From IMG/VR virus record IMGVR_UViG_3300036883_000007, positions 1 to 34,943 of that record: DNA of 34,943 nucleotides; one strand, written 5' to 3'. A program made the translations under genes and the position numbers. Each line of letters opens with the position of its first letter. The first letter of the stretch is position 1. Shown here piece after piece: positions 23,951 through 30,753 of the stretch. Origin of the DNA: a virus. The notes under the pieces are model-generated. The model ran no database searches, had not been told where the DNA came from, and was given only the letters and a program-made list of their open reading frames with translations.

Positions 23951-25204
23951 TTAGACGTTGCCCCATGTCACGCCGGTTAATGCAGCGGCGGATGCGGGAT
24001 GTCGCATTCCGAAGTCGTGCATTTGAATCGCACGAATAACTGCCTCGTCTCTGCTGAATGGCGAGAGTAAGGTTCCGCTCATATCGTAAGCGGCCTCGGT
24101 CGAAGCGTCGATTCTCATCGTCATGGCATCGCCGATAATCATCTCGGGGAACTCGGCAAGATAGATGTAGTTCGTTGTCGGTGCGTCCATGCTCAGTTGA
24201 GTCGTGGTTGCGATTGGGTGTCCCCAAAATGTGTTGTTCGCCTGTACTGTTGGGAACGCGAGCATGCCTGTTGCTTCCCTCACTTGTGCGAGCCAGTTCT
24301 TGTTTGACGGCCGCATTATCCAACCTCGCTTTGTGTTGGGTACGTTGGCGTTGTCGAGAACTGTCTCCATTCTCGCGGCGTCGGTTGTTGCCGTTACTGC
24401 CGATGGAGTTGCGGTCATTGCGATTGCATTTGCCGCAGTCATCTGATTCCGCATTCCGACAGGTGTGGCGAGTGCGCCGTTACCTTCGATGAATGCAAGA
24501 TCTTCTCTCAATGCCATTTGTTTTACGATGTCGTTGCGAACCATTTGGTCAACGTTCGGTTGTGAGAAGTCAAGGAGATCAGTTGAGATCGCCGTGATTG
24601 CTCCGAGTTTGTGACCTTGTAGGTTAATCTGTCCGACTTGTAGCTGCGAGTAGGTGATGTTCCCGCCTTCGCTGAGATACGCTGCCGTTGCGCCGCCGGT
24701 TTGCCGTGTGATGCTCAGTTGTCCGTTGACAAGAGGCATGATCGTGCATCCCATTGATCGCATGACCGTCGCGGCAAGCAAGAGTTCAATGACTTCGTCC
24801 GAGAGTATCTCGGGAACCATCATGCCGCCTGCGGTTGGAATAGCAACCTCGAGCGCCTTGGTGATCTTGGATTTGTCACCAAACTTCCGCTGCGCCCAAA
24901 AGTGAGCATCCCTGACGTTACCCTTGGCGTTCGCGTATGCGATTATAAGTCCGCCAAGTGGATCGACCTTTTCAAACTTGTTTGCTTCCGCATACTGTTC
25001 CTCGCCTGCGAGTGCCGTGCGGATCGCAAGGTTCTGTCGGTCAATTGCCTCATGGGTTTGACCCTTGAGTTCGTCTTTTGTTTGTCCAGTTCGCTTCAAG
25101 AACATATCTTGAAGCTGTTGCCGTGTGTACTTCGTCTCTCGTTTGATCCCATCTTTGCCCATGAGATCGTTCAACTGAGAACGAGTCATTCGTATTTCGC
25201 CCAT
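23951..25204 (-). CDS. Major capsid protein, HK97 fold
   Basis: A 417-residue protein. The N-terminal 130 residues are charged and helical (a delta-domain-like region removed or used in assembly, RSQLNDLMGKDGIKRETKYT). The body shows the HK97 pattern: PTAGGMMVPEILSDEVIELL near residue 140, then SEGGNITYSQLQ, an EDLAFIEGNGALATPVGMRN segment, and a closing SRDEAVIRAIQMHDFGMRHP. Start ATG 25204 is supported by GGAGG and lies just after the scaffold stop. The frame also runs upstream into the scaffold gene but without a ribosome site. It forms the icosahedral shell. Confidence 0.92.
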   Translation of the reverse strand: MGEIRMTRSQLNDLMGKDGIKRETKYTRQQLQDMFLKRTGQTKDELKGQTHEAIDRQNLAIRTALAGEEQYAEANKFEKVDPLGGLIIAYANAKGNVRDAHFWAQRKFGDKSKITKALEVAIPTAGGMMVPEILSDEVIELLLAATVMRSMGCTIMPLVNGQLSITRQTGGATAAYLSEGGNITYSQLQVGQINLQGHKLGAITAISTDLLDFSQPNVDQMVRNDIVKQMALREDLAFIEGNGALATPVGMRNQMTAANAIAMTATPSAVTATTDAARMETVLDNANVPNTKRGWIMRPSNKNWLAQVREATGMLAFPTVQANNTFWGHPIATTTQLSMDAPTTNYIYLAEFPEMIIGDAMTMRIDASTEAAYDMSGTLLSPFSRDEAVIRAIQMHDFGMRHPASAAALTGVTWGNV

Positions 25205-25205
25205 G

Positions 25206-26009
25206 TTATGCCTCCGCGCCGTTGCCTTCAAGGACTGCTCGTAGTTCGTCCTCGTCAACAACAACAATCTCGTCGTCAGATTCGTCTTTTACTTCGCCGC
25301 CCTCGCCTTGTAGAACGGCCCGCAACTCATCCTCATCGACGACTATAATGTCATCATCAGATTCCCCTTTATCAGTCTCGACGACAATCGGTTCCGTGTT
25401 CTCTGTCACTACTGCGGGGACAGTAGCAATCTCGCCCTTTGTTTCATCGGGCGACGCCGCGTTCGTGCCTGATGCCGGTGTCGCATCTCCCGCGTCGGGA
25501 TTCGGCGCAGGATTGTCGCCTTGATTTGGTTTCGATCCCGGCCCGCCCGGTCCGGGTGTACCTGTCACTTGGTTCAATACCCCGTTCGTCAATTTGACGC
25601 CGGAGTTGTGTGCCGCTACTGCGTCCCTAAGATCGCCTTCGTTCGCCGCACTCAGAACGCGCCCCGCTTTCAGTTCGGCAATCGTCGCCTCGAGTCCGGC
25701 GATCTTATCCTCATATACTTTCGTTTCTTGTTCGCTCATACTTGCCTCCGTTCCGCCGAATCCTTTTTTCCATTCTAGAGGAGAAGGATCGGCGCATTTA
25801 GTCGGCGGGTCGTCCTTCTTGTGCCACGCACACATCGCCGTTTCAACTCGAGAGTGAAGCCAATTCATATCGGCCTGTGTAAAACCTGTCATCAAATTGC
25901 CTTGCGCTGCAAATTGATGCAAGCGCCGGTGATATGCTGACAGATCCGACAAACTCTCCTTGTTGATTGCGGTTTGTAAATCACTCTTGTCAGTGTCCGT
26001 GATTGTCAT
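25206..26009 (-). CDS. Scaffold-like protein with two C-terminal acidic repeats
   Basis: A 267-residue protein between the prohead protease and the capsid gene, the standard scaffold position. Residues about 90-115 form a coiled coil (SEQETKVYEDKIAGLEATIA), residues 145-190 are Pro/Gly/Asn linker, and the C-terminus holds two copies of SDDDIIVVDEDELRAVL-type sequence. Cys residues sit near the N-terminus (CAWHKKDDPPTKC). It overlaps the protease by ATGA. It probably guides shell assembly and is cut or expelled. Confidence 0.72.
   Translation of the reverse strand: MTITDTDKSDLQTAINKESLSDLSAYHRRLHQFAAQGNLMTGFTQADMNWLHSRVETAMCAWHKKDDPPTKCADPSPLEWKKGFGGTEASMSEQETKVYEDKIAGLEATIAELKAGRVLSAANEGDLRDAVAAHNSGVKLTNGVLNQVTGTPGPGGPGSKPNQGDNPAPNPDAGDATPASGTNAASPDETKGEIATVPAVVTENTEPIVVETDKGESDDDIIVVDEDELRAVLQGEGGEVKDESDDEIVVVDEDELRAVLEGNGAEA
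25209..25364 (-). repeat. Two 25-27-codon repeats at the scaffold C-terminus
   Basis: Units 25284-25364 and 25209-25283 encode nearly the same peptide (SDD-D/E-I-x-VVDEDELRAVL), yet differ at many third positions. The duplication is therefore old, and the peptide has been kept by selection. Confidence 0.8.
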
Positions 26010-26749
26010 GTCTTTGCCTCCTCACGTTCCCGAATCCGCTCCGTGATCTCGGTGATGTGAGCGCACTTCGATTCCTTGAGGGGGCAATCATCGCCCGTAC
26101 AGAACTTGATTGCTTCCGGTGTCCACGCCTTGAGCATAGACTTGGCTTCGTCATAACCGAACGACTTTGACCTGTCAATCAATGCTTGCGGGTTCGCAGG
26201 TACCGGAACTGCGGAGAACTCTAATAGATCCCACTTTGTAAACCTTGTTCCGTCGTTAAATGCGATAATGGCGCTCTTGCCTTCGTCCTTTTCCTCGATG
26301 TCCTCCCATTCCATAGGATCAAAGCCTATTGAGACGGCATTGAGGAATCCTGTCAGATACATTCGACGAATCATTGACCCGCGAATGCCTGCATAAGATT
26401 CGTGGTAATTGGTATCAGGTTGGAATACGACCTTTGCCTGTATCGCGTTCTGTTCAACTGTTGCGCCGTCCTTGATTGCCTTGATCTTGGTCGCTACCAG
26501 CGATACAGATTTGCCGACAGGCATCTCGTCGTAGTTGTGCGCCCATTGCATCACCGGGTTTGTGGTGAAGTTCTCGACCATAACTCCGGCAGGATCAACG
26601 ATGTCACGATCCCTGTCGCGGACGTCCGTTGTTATAGTGAACGTGATCGGCCCGTTCTCGTCGTTAATATCGCCGAGTGGTTTAACGTCGTCGATCTTGT
26701 AGATCTTGTAGATCTTTTTGCCGTGTTTAACATCCTTTGCGAGTGTCAT
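26006..26749 (-). CDS. Prohead protease, HK97 family (peptidase S78)
   Basis: A 247-residue serine protease that matures the capsid. Expected elements appear in order: early DRDRDIVDPAGVMVENF, catalytic-type His H71 in WAHNYDEMPVG, Ser S140 in FLNAVSIGFDP, and the closing WDLLEFSAVPVPANPQAL motif. The C-terminus adds a Cys cluster (C217, C222, C229, H231) not typical of the family. ATG 26749 follows the HNH gene with AGGTGA as ribosome site. Confidence 0.9.
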   Translation of the reverse strand: MTLAKDVKHGKKIYKIYKIDDVKPLGDINDENGPITFTITTDVRDRDRDIVDPAGVMVENFTTNPVMQWAHNYDEMPVGKSVSLVATKIKAIKDGATVEQNAIQAKVVFQPDTNYHESYAGIRGSMIRRMYLTGFLNAVSIGFDPMEWEDIEEKDEGKSAIIAFNDGTRFTKWDLLEFSAVPVPANPQALIDRSKSFGYDEAKSMLKAWTPEAIKFCTGDDCPLKESKCAHITEITERIREREEAKT

Positions 26750-26757
26750 TCAATCAC

Positions 26758-27153
26758 CTACTCAACACAACTCGATCGTGCCGCAAGCATCAGTGCGGCG
26801 AGTTGCCGTATGTTCGGGTTATAATGCCAGCACTCGGGATCGCAACCATGAGCAAACCTGTGGTGTTCAAAATGATGCAGCATTATGAAGTTCGCCAAGA
26901 TGAAGTCATAGTCGTTCTGTTGTGCCGTTGTGAGTTTGTGGTACGGTAGAACATCGTGTGCCTCGAGTTGACACTGATCTCCGGTTGCGCCGTCCAACTT
27001 GGCATCAGGAACATTAAGCGAACCTTCCTTTGACCCGCACATCTCGCAAGTATCGTGTGCATTATGGAAGTCGGCTGCCGCCTGTGTCCACGCCACGGTT
27101 CTCGGTTGGCTACCTATCCCTTTGAACTGCTTGCGACGTGATAAGAAACTCAT
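26758..27153 (-). CDS. HNH-type nuclease-like protein in head module
   Basis: A 131-residue protein with two zinc knuckles, C36-x2-C39 and C104-x3-C108, around an HNH-like core: LEAHDVLPYH (H66), ANFIMLHHFEHHRFAHG (H93-H98). HNH proteins near terminase and portal genes help packaging in HK97-like phages. Here it sits between portal and protease, without a visible terminase nearby. Start ATG 27153 overlaps the stop of the membrane peptide (ATGA). A longer frame in the same register runs over that gene and is not likely used. Confidence 0.75.
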   Translation of the reverse strand: MSFLSRRKQFKGIGSQPRTVAWTQAAADFHNAHDTCEMCGSKEGSLNVPDAKLDGATGDQCQLEAHDVLPYHKLTTAQQNDYDFILANFIMLHHFEHHRFAHGCDPECWHYNPNIRQLAALMLAARSSCVE

Positions 27154-27248
27154 CCCGGGAACCTCGCATAAAGAACAGCGGCGATATACACGCCGATTAT
27201 GATTGCTACTATCTCGGTCAAGAATATAGTTGCCCAATCGCGGATCAT
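27150..27248 (-). CDS. 32-residue membrane peptide
   Basis: A short frame with an AGGAGG ribosome site before ATG 27248. It encodes one hydrophobic helix (ATIFLTEIVAIIIGVYIAAV) with short polar ends and ends in an ATGA overlap with the HNH gene. A single-pass peptide of this size may act in the host membrane, for example in lysis or superinfection control, but no function can be assigned. Confidence 0.65.
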   Translation of the reverse strand: MIRDWATIFLTEIVAIIIGVYIAAVLYARFPG

Positions 27249-27262
27249 GTGTGAATCCTCCT

Positions 27263-27532
27263 TTAGATAATCCCGGTCTTTTTCCGCTTCTCTAAGTCCG
27301 CATCCTCGGTCGACTTTGCCATTTCCTTGGCTTTCTTTTGATCGAGTCGGATCTTTAAGAACTCGTCAGAGTTGAGAAGTAGATGCTCCGCCTCCGTGAT
27401 ACACGTAGGACAGAGCCATTCTCGTTTCTTTGCGCCGCCAATGAGCCGCAGTTTGCGACTATGTTCACCACAGATGTCGCAGTGTTGCGGGACGCGAATC
27501 TCGATCCACTCTGTTAGAATATCTTTGTTCAT
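27263..27532 (-). CDS. Zinc-ribbon protein
   Basis: An 89-residue protein with two Cys pairs (HCDICGEHS and WLCPTCITEAEHLL) that form a typical C4 zinc ribbon, followed by a charged helical tail. ATG 27532 overlaps the previous TAA (TAATG) and a GGAGG site lies upstream in the preceding gene. Such small ribbons often bind nucleic acid or partner proteins in archaeal viruses. The exact role is unknown. Confidence 0.75.
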   Translation of the reverse strand: MNKDILTEWIEIRVPQHCDICGEHSRKLRLIGGAKKREWLCPTCITEAEHLLLNSDEFLKIRLDQKKAKEMAKSTEDADLEKRKKTGII

Positions 27533-27726
27533 TACCTATCGCCTCCTCGCATCGTCATTTGTAAATCATCAAGAAGTTGACGTTTCTCTGCCGGTGTTAG
27601 GTCTTTGATTAGATCTTTGAGTGTGACGGTTGTGACGGTTCCAGTGTTGTATATACATTCAAACTCGCCATTGCCATTATAACCACAATCATGCAACTTT
27701 CGCCCGTTGATCTCGCTGTTCATCAT
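27532..27726 (-). CDS. Small protein, possibly the 3' part of a TAG-interrupted gene
   Basis: A 64-residue frame (KLHDCGYNGNGEFECIYNTG then TVTLKDLIKDLTPAEKRQLL) with a helical end. There is no Shine-Dalgarno motif before ATG 27726. The frame stays open upstream without another ATG or GTG to a TAG at 27778-27780, beyond which a good start is found in the same frame (27855). Either this is translated from ATG 27726 by weak coupling, or it is the downstream half of one 107-codon gene with an internal TAG. No family was recognised. Confidence 0.6.
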   Translation of the reverse strand: MMNSEINGRKLHDCGYNGNGEFECIYNTGTVTTVTLKDLIKDLTPAEKRQLLDDLQMTMRGGDR

Positions 27727-27777
27727 CTTTACATCGTCATCGGAGACCGCAACTTTGTGATGTTTTGTTTGCAGGAT

Positions 27778-27855
27778 CTATCGCCACCGTTTAGTTATAT
27801 CGTCGTCTTTGTTTTTGCAATACTTCAGCACATCTTCAACTTCGATCTTTGCCAT
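27778..27855 (-). CDS. 25-codon frame ending in TAG, in frame with the next gene
   Basis: A short frame, MAKIEVEDVLKYCKNKDDD followed by ITKRWR and TAG, with GGTGA upstream of ATG 27855. It is in the same reading frame as 27532-27726, separated by TAG and 17 sense codons. It may be a small gene in its own right or the 5' part of the longer gene. Confidence 0.45.
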   Translation of the reverse strand: MAKIEVEDVLKYCKNKDDDITKRWR

Positions 27856-27865
27856 TCGCTCACCT

Positions 27866-28033
27866 TCATACCGTGCCGAATGCTCCGCCGTGGTTCTTGA
27901 TCTTGACCCCAATTGCGAGCAATTCCATCACCGCTTGATCTAAGGTCACGGTGACGTTGTCTTGTGCCAATCGTTCGGCTATGTATGCCGTCATTGCGGT
28001 ATCTGTCGTCCCTGCAACTGTCCATGAAACCAT
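27866..28033 (-). CDS. 55-residue small protein
   Basis: A frame starting at ATG 28033, with AGGAGG 9 bases upstream. The product (MVSWTVAGTTDTAMTAYIAE... ending NHGGAFGTV) is mostly helical and resembles small head-module proteins without a known family. It follows the portal stop; the TAG of the portal gene forms part of its ribosome site. Regular spacing and the strong site support a real gene. Confidence 0.65.
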   Translation of the reverse strand: MVSWTVAGTTDTAMTAYIAERLAQDNVTVTLDQAVMELLAIGVKIKNHGGAFGTV

Positions 28034-28045
28034 CTTATAAACCTC

Positions 28046-29536
28046 CTAATTGTAGCGCCGTCTTTGTCGCAACGTCACGACGTAACCCCGGCCCGTACGA
28101 ACCTTTCGTCCGCCTTTTCTGCGTTTGTTTTGTTGTGAGGACATTGAAGCAGCTTCGGGCATGAGAACGTTGGGTTCATTCGAGCCGGGTACATCGGTGA
28201 CTGCGGGATTCTCGGACGTATCTTGTCCGGTCGGATCAGGCAACGGTTCTGTCGTTGGTTGTGTTGGTTCCGTCGCCTCGGGTGTAAGTGGATTAAGATC
28301 GATGTTCATCGCCAACGGGAACCGTTGACCCATCTCGTCAGGTAAAGGTTCCTCATCTGCCGCCGCTCGAACTTCATCGATCAGGAATGCGTACGGTGCG
28401 GCGGTCATCACGGCGAGTTTGTAGTCTTTATCCTCTTGAATCGGCGAGACGAAGTCGATCTCAATAAGTCCGGTATCATCGAACTTAGGAACGAGTTGCT
28501 TTTGGAATGCCTCGCGCATTTGGTTTAAGATTGGTGTTAATGTGTATCGTGAGAAGAACAGATCAGCGGCCACGATCGTCGCCCGGTTACTGTTACTCAA
28601 TATGCCGATGATCTCAGGCGGTATACCGAACACTTGGATGATCGTGTCACGTTCATATTGCCGCAACGGGATGAACTGCATCGCTTGGAAGTCCTGTTGA
28701 AACGTGGTGACTTCGACCGCTTCACTCATGAAGTGCGGTTTAAATGCGTTCCAAAAACCTGATTGTTTCTCGATCCAATCCTCCTCGATCTTCTTTGTCT
28801 TTTCCGGGTTCAATCCTTTGCCGGTGATTAAGATGTCAGGTCGTGCTTGCTTCTCAAAGAATGCGCGGACAGTCTTTGCCGCTTCATCATCCGTTGATAG
28901 TTCATCGTCGAGAGATTGAGCAACGCCTGATCCGCGAGAATAAGGAACGACAGGATCAGGATCGATCATCCAAAAGACTTCCTCCATTGGGATCGGGAAC
29001 TGACCTGTTGGGAGTGAGATCATAAAGGCAGGTTCGGCAGGTGTTGGCAATTTGGTGATCGCATTCGGAGTGATCGGCCATATCTGCATTCCTTCGGGAG
29101 TTGAATCCCAAACGCCGAATGCTTCGCCAGTTGTCCGCAAGTGAACCGACCACAGGAACATAACCGTTTGCCAACTGAAAAACGGATTCGGTTTCGATAA
29201 GAAGATCTCGATCGGATGTTTATCGCCTTCGAGTATGTCCTCGAGAGGAACCATTTGCTCCGTCTCAGGATCTTCGGTCAATCCCAACCATTCGACGCCG
29301 CTGATTGAGTGTGAGATCTTGCCGACTGCGGCACGATACCACGGTAAGGTGTTATAAGCATTGAGAAATTGAGGAATGCCGCGCTTGACGCCGGTCGATT
29401 GTCGTGCGGCCCCAAGATACTGTGTGATAAAAGAGTTTGCCGTTGATCCACCTGTCACACTTGCGCCAACAGGTGTCGGTTGTCTTGTGACTGCCTTGCG
29501 AACTCGGGTTAATAATCCTTCGCTTGTCGTAGGCAC
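28046..29536 (-). CDS. Portal protein, HK97 type
   Basis: A 496-residue portal. The N-terminal part (AYNTLPWYRAAVGKISHSIS, then SGVEWLGL) and the central region with PNPFFSWQTVMFLWSVHLRT and the helical motif QVFGIPPEIIGILSNSNRAT followed by FSRYTLTPILNQMREAF are characteristic. The C-terminus adds a Pro/Thr-rich linker and a very basic tail (KRRKGGRKVRTGRG). It forms the DNA entry ring. The start is a GTG with no Shine-Dalgarno and an in-frame stop just upstream, which suits a gene at the start of a transcript. Confidence 0.92.
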   Translation of the reverse strand: MPTTSEGLLTRVRKAVTRQPTPVGASVTGGSTANSFITQYLGAARQSTGVKRGIPQFLNAYNTLPWYRAAVGKISHSISGVEWLGLTEDPETEQMVPLEDILEGDKHPIEIFLSKPNPFFSWQTVMFLWSVHLRTTGEAFGVWDSTPEGMQIWPITPNAITKLPTPAEPAFMISLPTGQFPIPMEEVFWMIDPDPVVPYSRGSGVAQSLDDELSTDDEAAKTVRAFFEKQARPDILITGKGLNPEKTKKIEEDWIEKQSGFWNAFKPHFMSEAVEVTTFQQDFQAMQFIPLRQYERDTIIQVFGIPPEIIGILSNSNRATIVAADLFFSRYTLTPILNQMREAFQKQLVPKFDDTGLIEIDFVSPIQEDKDYKLAVMTAAPYAFLIDEVRAAADEEPLPDEMGQRFPLAMNIDLNPLTPEATEPTQPTTEPLPDPTGQDTSENPAVTDVPGSNEPNVLMPEAASMSSQQNKRRKGGRKVRTGRGYVVTLRQRRRYN

Positions 29537-29568
29537 GGTTCAAATAAGGATCGCATCGCAAATAAAGG

Positions 29569-29576
29569 ATATTAAA
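29569..29576 (-). promoter_or_regulatory. TATA-like element upstream of the portal gene
   Basis: TTTAATAT on the minus strand, centred about 37 bases before the portal GTG. A start of transcription 26-27 bases downstream would leave a leader of about 10 bases, in line with the absence of a ribosome site. Confidence 0.4.
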
Positions 29577-29713
29577 TCTATTACAAAGGACTTTATCAAA
29601 AAGTATAGAGATTCAAGATTAGGGAGGAGAACGAAAGCATGTGCCGTATCCGGGGCCATACGTCCCGGACAAGCAACTCGCAGATTTAAGGAGGTGAAAA
29701 AAGGACTTAACTC

Positions 29714-29721
29714 TTTTATAT
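29714..29721 (-). promoter_or_regulatory. Second TATA-like element in the intergenic region
   Basis: ATATAAAA on the minus strand is closer to the archaeal TATA consensus. It would start a transcript near 29691 with a structured leader of about 150 bases before the portal gene. Confidence 0.35.
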
Positions 29722-29779
29722 GCTTCCGTTCTACGAGTCGAGTAATGCCACTAAACCGACTCGCGTTATATAGTTGACT

Positions 29780-29911
29780 TCACTCTTTATCTTTGTTTGC
29801 TTCTGATTCGATAATGCACTTACATCGTTTGCATATCGCATCTTGTGTCGTCATCTTCACGCCGCATCTTGCACAACGTGGCAAGTCAATCGAGTTCATC
29901 TTCTCATTCAT
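29780..29911 (-). CDS. 43-residue zinc ribbon
   Basis: The product (MNEKMNSIDLPRCARCGVKM...) has two Cys pairs, CARC and CKRC, with a further Cys two residues later, separated by a short loop, so a zinc ribbon is likely. ATG 29911 overlaps the upstream gene by 8 bases, with ATTAGATG-type coupling and GAGG nearby. It is the last gene before the intergenic region. Confidence 0.65.
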   Translation of the reverse strand: MNEKMNSIDLPRCARCGVKMTTQDAICKRCKCIIESEANKDKE

Positions 29912-30059
29912 CTAATCCTCTGATCTGAATCATACCAACTTTACAATTCGCACAGTTGTTCTCACAACTGCAAAGACGTTCGCCTTTGACAACCGTTAAG
30001 AACTGGCAACCTTTGACGAGTTCATAAACATACGGAGAGTTGCATCTTCTGTTCGTCAT
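29904..30059 (-). CDS. 51-residue Cys-rich protein
   Basis: The product starts MTNRRCNSPYVYELVKGCQF and has six cysteines (C6, C18, C30, C32, C36, C39). The pattern C-x-C-x3-C-x2-C plus two earlier Cys could bind zinc or an iron-sulfur cluster. I place the start at ATG 30059, one base after the previous stop. A longer frame in this register runs through the upstream gene and reads as noise there. Confidence 0.65.
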   Translation of the reverse strand: MTNRRCNSPYVYELVKGCQFLTVVKGERLCSCENNCANCKVGMIQIRGLDE

Positions 30060-30060
30060 G

Positions 30061-30330
30061 TTAATGGTGAATCCAATGTCCGCGAGTTGCGGTTCGTGTC
30101 TTTCGTTCTGTCGCACAGTCAGGACAATAGATCGGCGGTCGTCCGTTGGTCTTGATGATCTTGCCGTTCTTGTTTCTGACTCGGAACTCATGTTCGAACT
30201 GTTTGCCACACGGACACTCGATCGTCGCGGTCATTGGTTTGTATGTCATCTCAATTGATTCAACGAAACTATACATCGTCGGCCCTAAGACCGCGAACAG
30301 TGTGTCTTTATCCTGTTCGGTTAATGTCAC
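30061..30330 (-). CDS. Zinc-ribbon protein (GTG start)
   Basis: An 89-residue protein. After a helical N-terminus (TEQDKDTLFAVLGPTMYSFV) comes a four-Cys ribbon, CPCGKQFEHEFRV and later YCPDCATERKTRT. The start is GTG 30330, overlapping the preceding TGA (GTGA). A role in nucleic-acid binding is plausible; no family is assigned. Confidence 0.72.
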   Translation of the reverse strand: MTLTEQDKDTLFAVLGPTMYSFVESIEMTYKPMTATIECPCGKQFEHEFRVRNKNGKIIKTNGRPPIYCPDCATERKTRTATRGHWIHH

Positions 30331-30431
30331 GATCTTAACCTGCGTTCGATTCGCAAGAACGTCATGATAAAGATCGCAACCTCCATAAAGATCACGACCT
30401 TCGTATCAAATACAATCTGTTTAAGTCTCAT
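30327..30431 (-). CDS. 34-residue membrane peptide
   Basis: MRLKQIVFDTKVVIFMEVAI followed by FIMTFLRIERRLRS: one hydrophobic helix flanked by basic ends. It is coupled on both sides (ATGA upstream, GTGA downstream). It has no close ribosome site of its own. A small membrane protein of unknown role is the best reading. Confidence 0.5.
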   Translation of the reverse strand: MRLKQIVFDTKVVIFMEVAIFIMTFLRIERRLRS

Positions 30432-30472
30432 TCGCCGATCACCTTTTGCCCTTTGAATGTGGCGTATGTCAT
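30428..30472 (-). CDS. 14-residue mini-frame repeating the tail of the RHH-like gene
   Basis: ATG 30472 preceded by GGTGA opens MTYATFKGQKVIGE. This is the last 14 residues of the 58-residue protein at 30706-30882 with one change (T to K). It may be a remnant of a duplicated gene or a ribosome relay between neighbours. Confidence 0.35.
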   Translation of the reverse strand: MTYATFKGQKVIGE

Positions 30473-30475
30473 CGT
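30428..30475. repeat. 48-bp near-perfect repeat, copy 1
   Basis: Differs from 30706-30753 at 3 of 48 positions. Offset 278 bp. Confidence 0.9.
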
Positions 30476-30709
30476 TCACCATATCAATGAATCATCCCTT
30501 GTGTCCACCTTATGCGGAACGATCTGATCCACAGTTGAGTCAACGTCGATCTCGTTCTCCAATACACAATAATCGAAGTTGTCAAGCAACAAACAAAGCA
30601 ACTCGTCTCCCGACATATACTTGCCACGTTTGACGGCCATTTTGTGACGGAGATAATTGAACTGTGCATGTGTTTGCCTCTTGCAAGCGATACATGTTGT
30701 GTTCTTCAT
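30476..30709 (-). CDS. Small protein with CxxC
   Basis: A 77-residue protein with an N-terminal Cys pair (NTTCIACKRQTHAQF) followed by a basic helix and an acidic C-terminal half (ENEIDVDSTVDQIVPHKVDT). The layout of C-x2-C with later His could be half a zinc site. The family is unknown. It is joined to the RHH-like gene by an ATGA overlap (ATG 30709) and lies between the two 48-bp repeats, which makes an insertion between copies possible. Confidence 0.65.
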   Translation of the reverse strand: MKNTTCIACKRQTHAQFNYLRHKMAVKRGKYMSGDELLCLLLDNFDYCVLENEIDVDSTVDQIVPHKVDTRDDSLIW

Positions 30710-30753
30710 TCACCAATCACCGTTTGCCCTTTGAATGTGGCGTATGTCATCGT
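30706..30753. repeat. 48-bp near-perfect repeat, copy 2
   Basis: The 3' end of the RHH-like gene, repeated at 30428-30475. Confidence 0.9.

Larger units (their letters stand above)
29537..29779. other. 243-base intergenic region upstream of the portal gene
   Basis: The largest gene-free stretch. On the minus strand it holds two TATA-like elements, a T6 run at 29697-29702, and two possible hairpins: CGAGTCG/CGACTCG near 29735-29765, and TCCGGG/CCCGGA around 29648-29668. On the plus strand it holds Shine-Dalgarno-like GGAGGAGA and AAGGAGGTGA. No convincing gene or tRNA was found. Confidence 0.6.

Noticed and set aside
29376-29777. A 133-codon plus-strand frame covering the portal start and the intergenic region
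   Set aside because: Its first half is antisense to the portal gene, and no start with a ribosome site fits the whole frame. Only short frames of 16-27 codons follow the plus-strand Shine-Dalgarno-like motifs.
29537-29779. tRNA gene
   Set aside because: A GGTTCAAAT-like motif and a GTTTAGTGGC-like stretch occur, but no cloverleaf with matching acceptor and T stems could be built.
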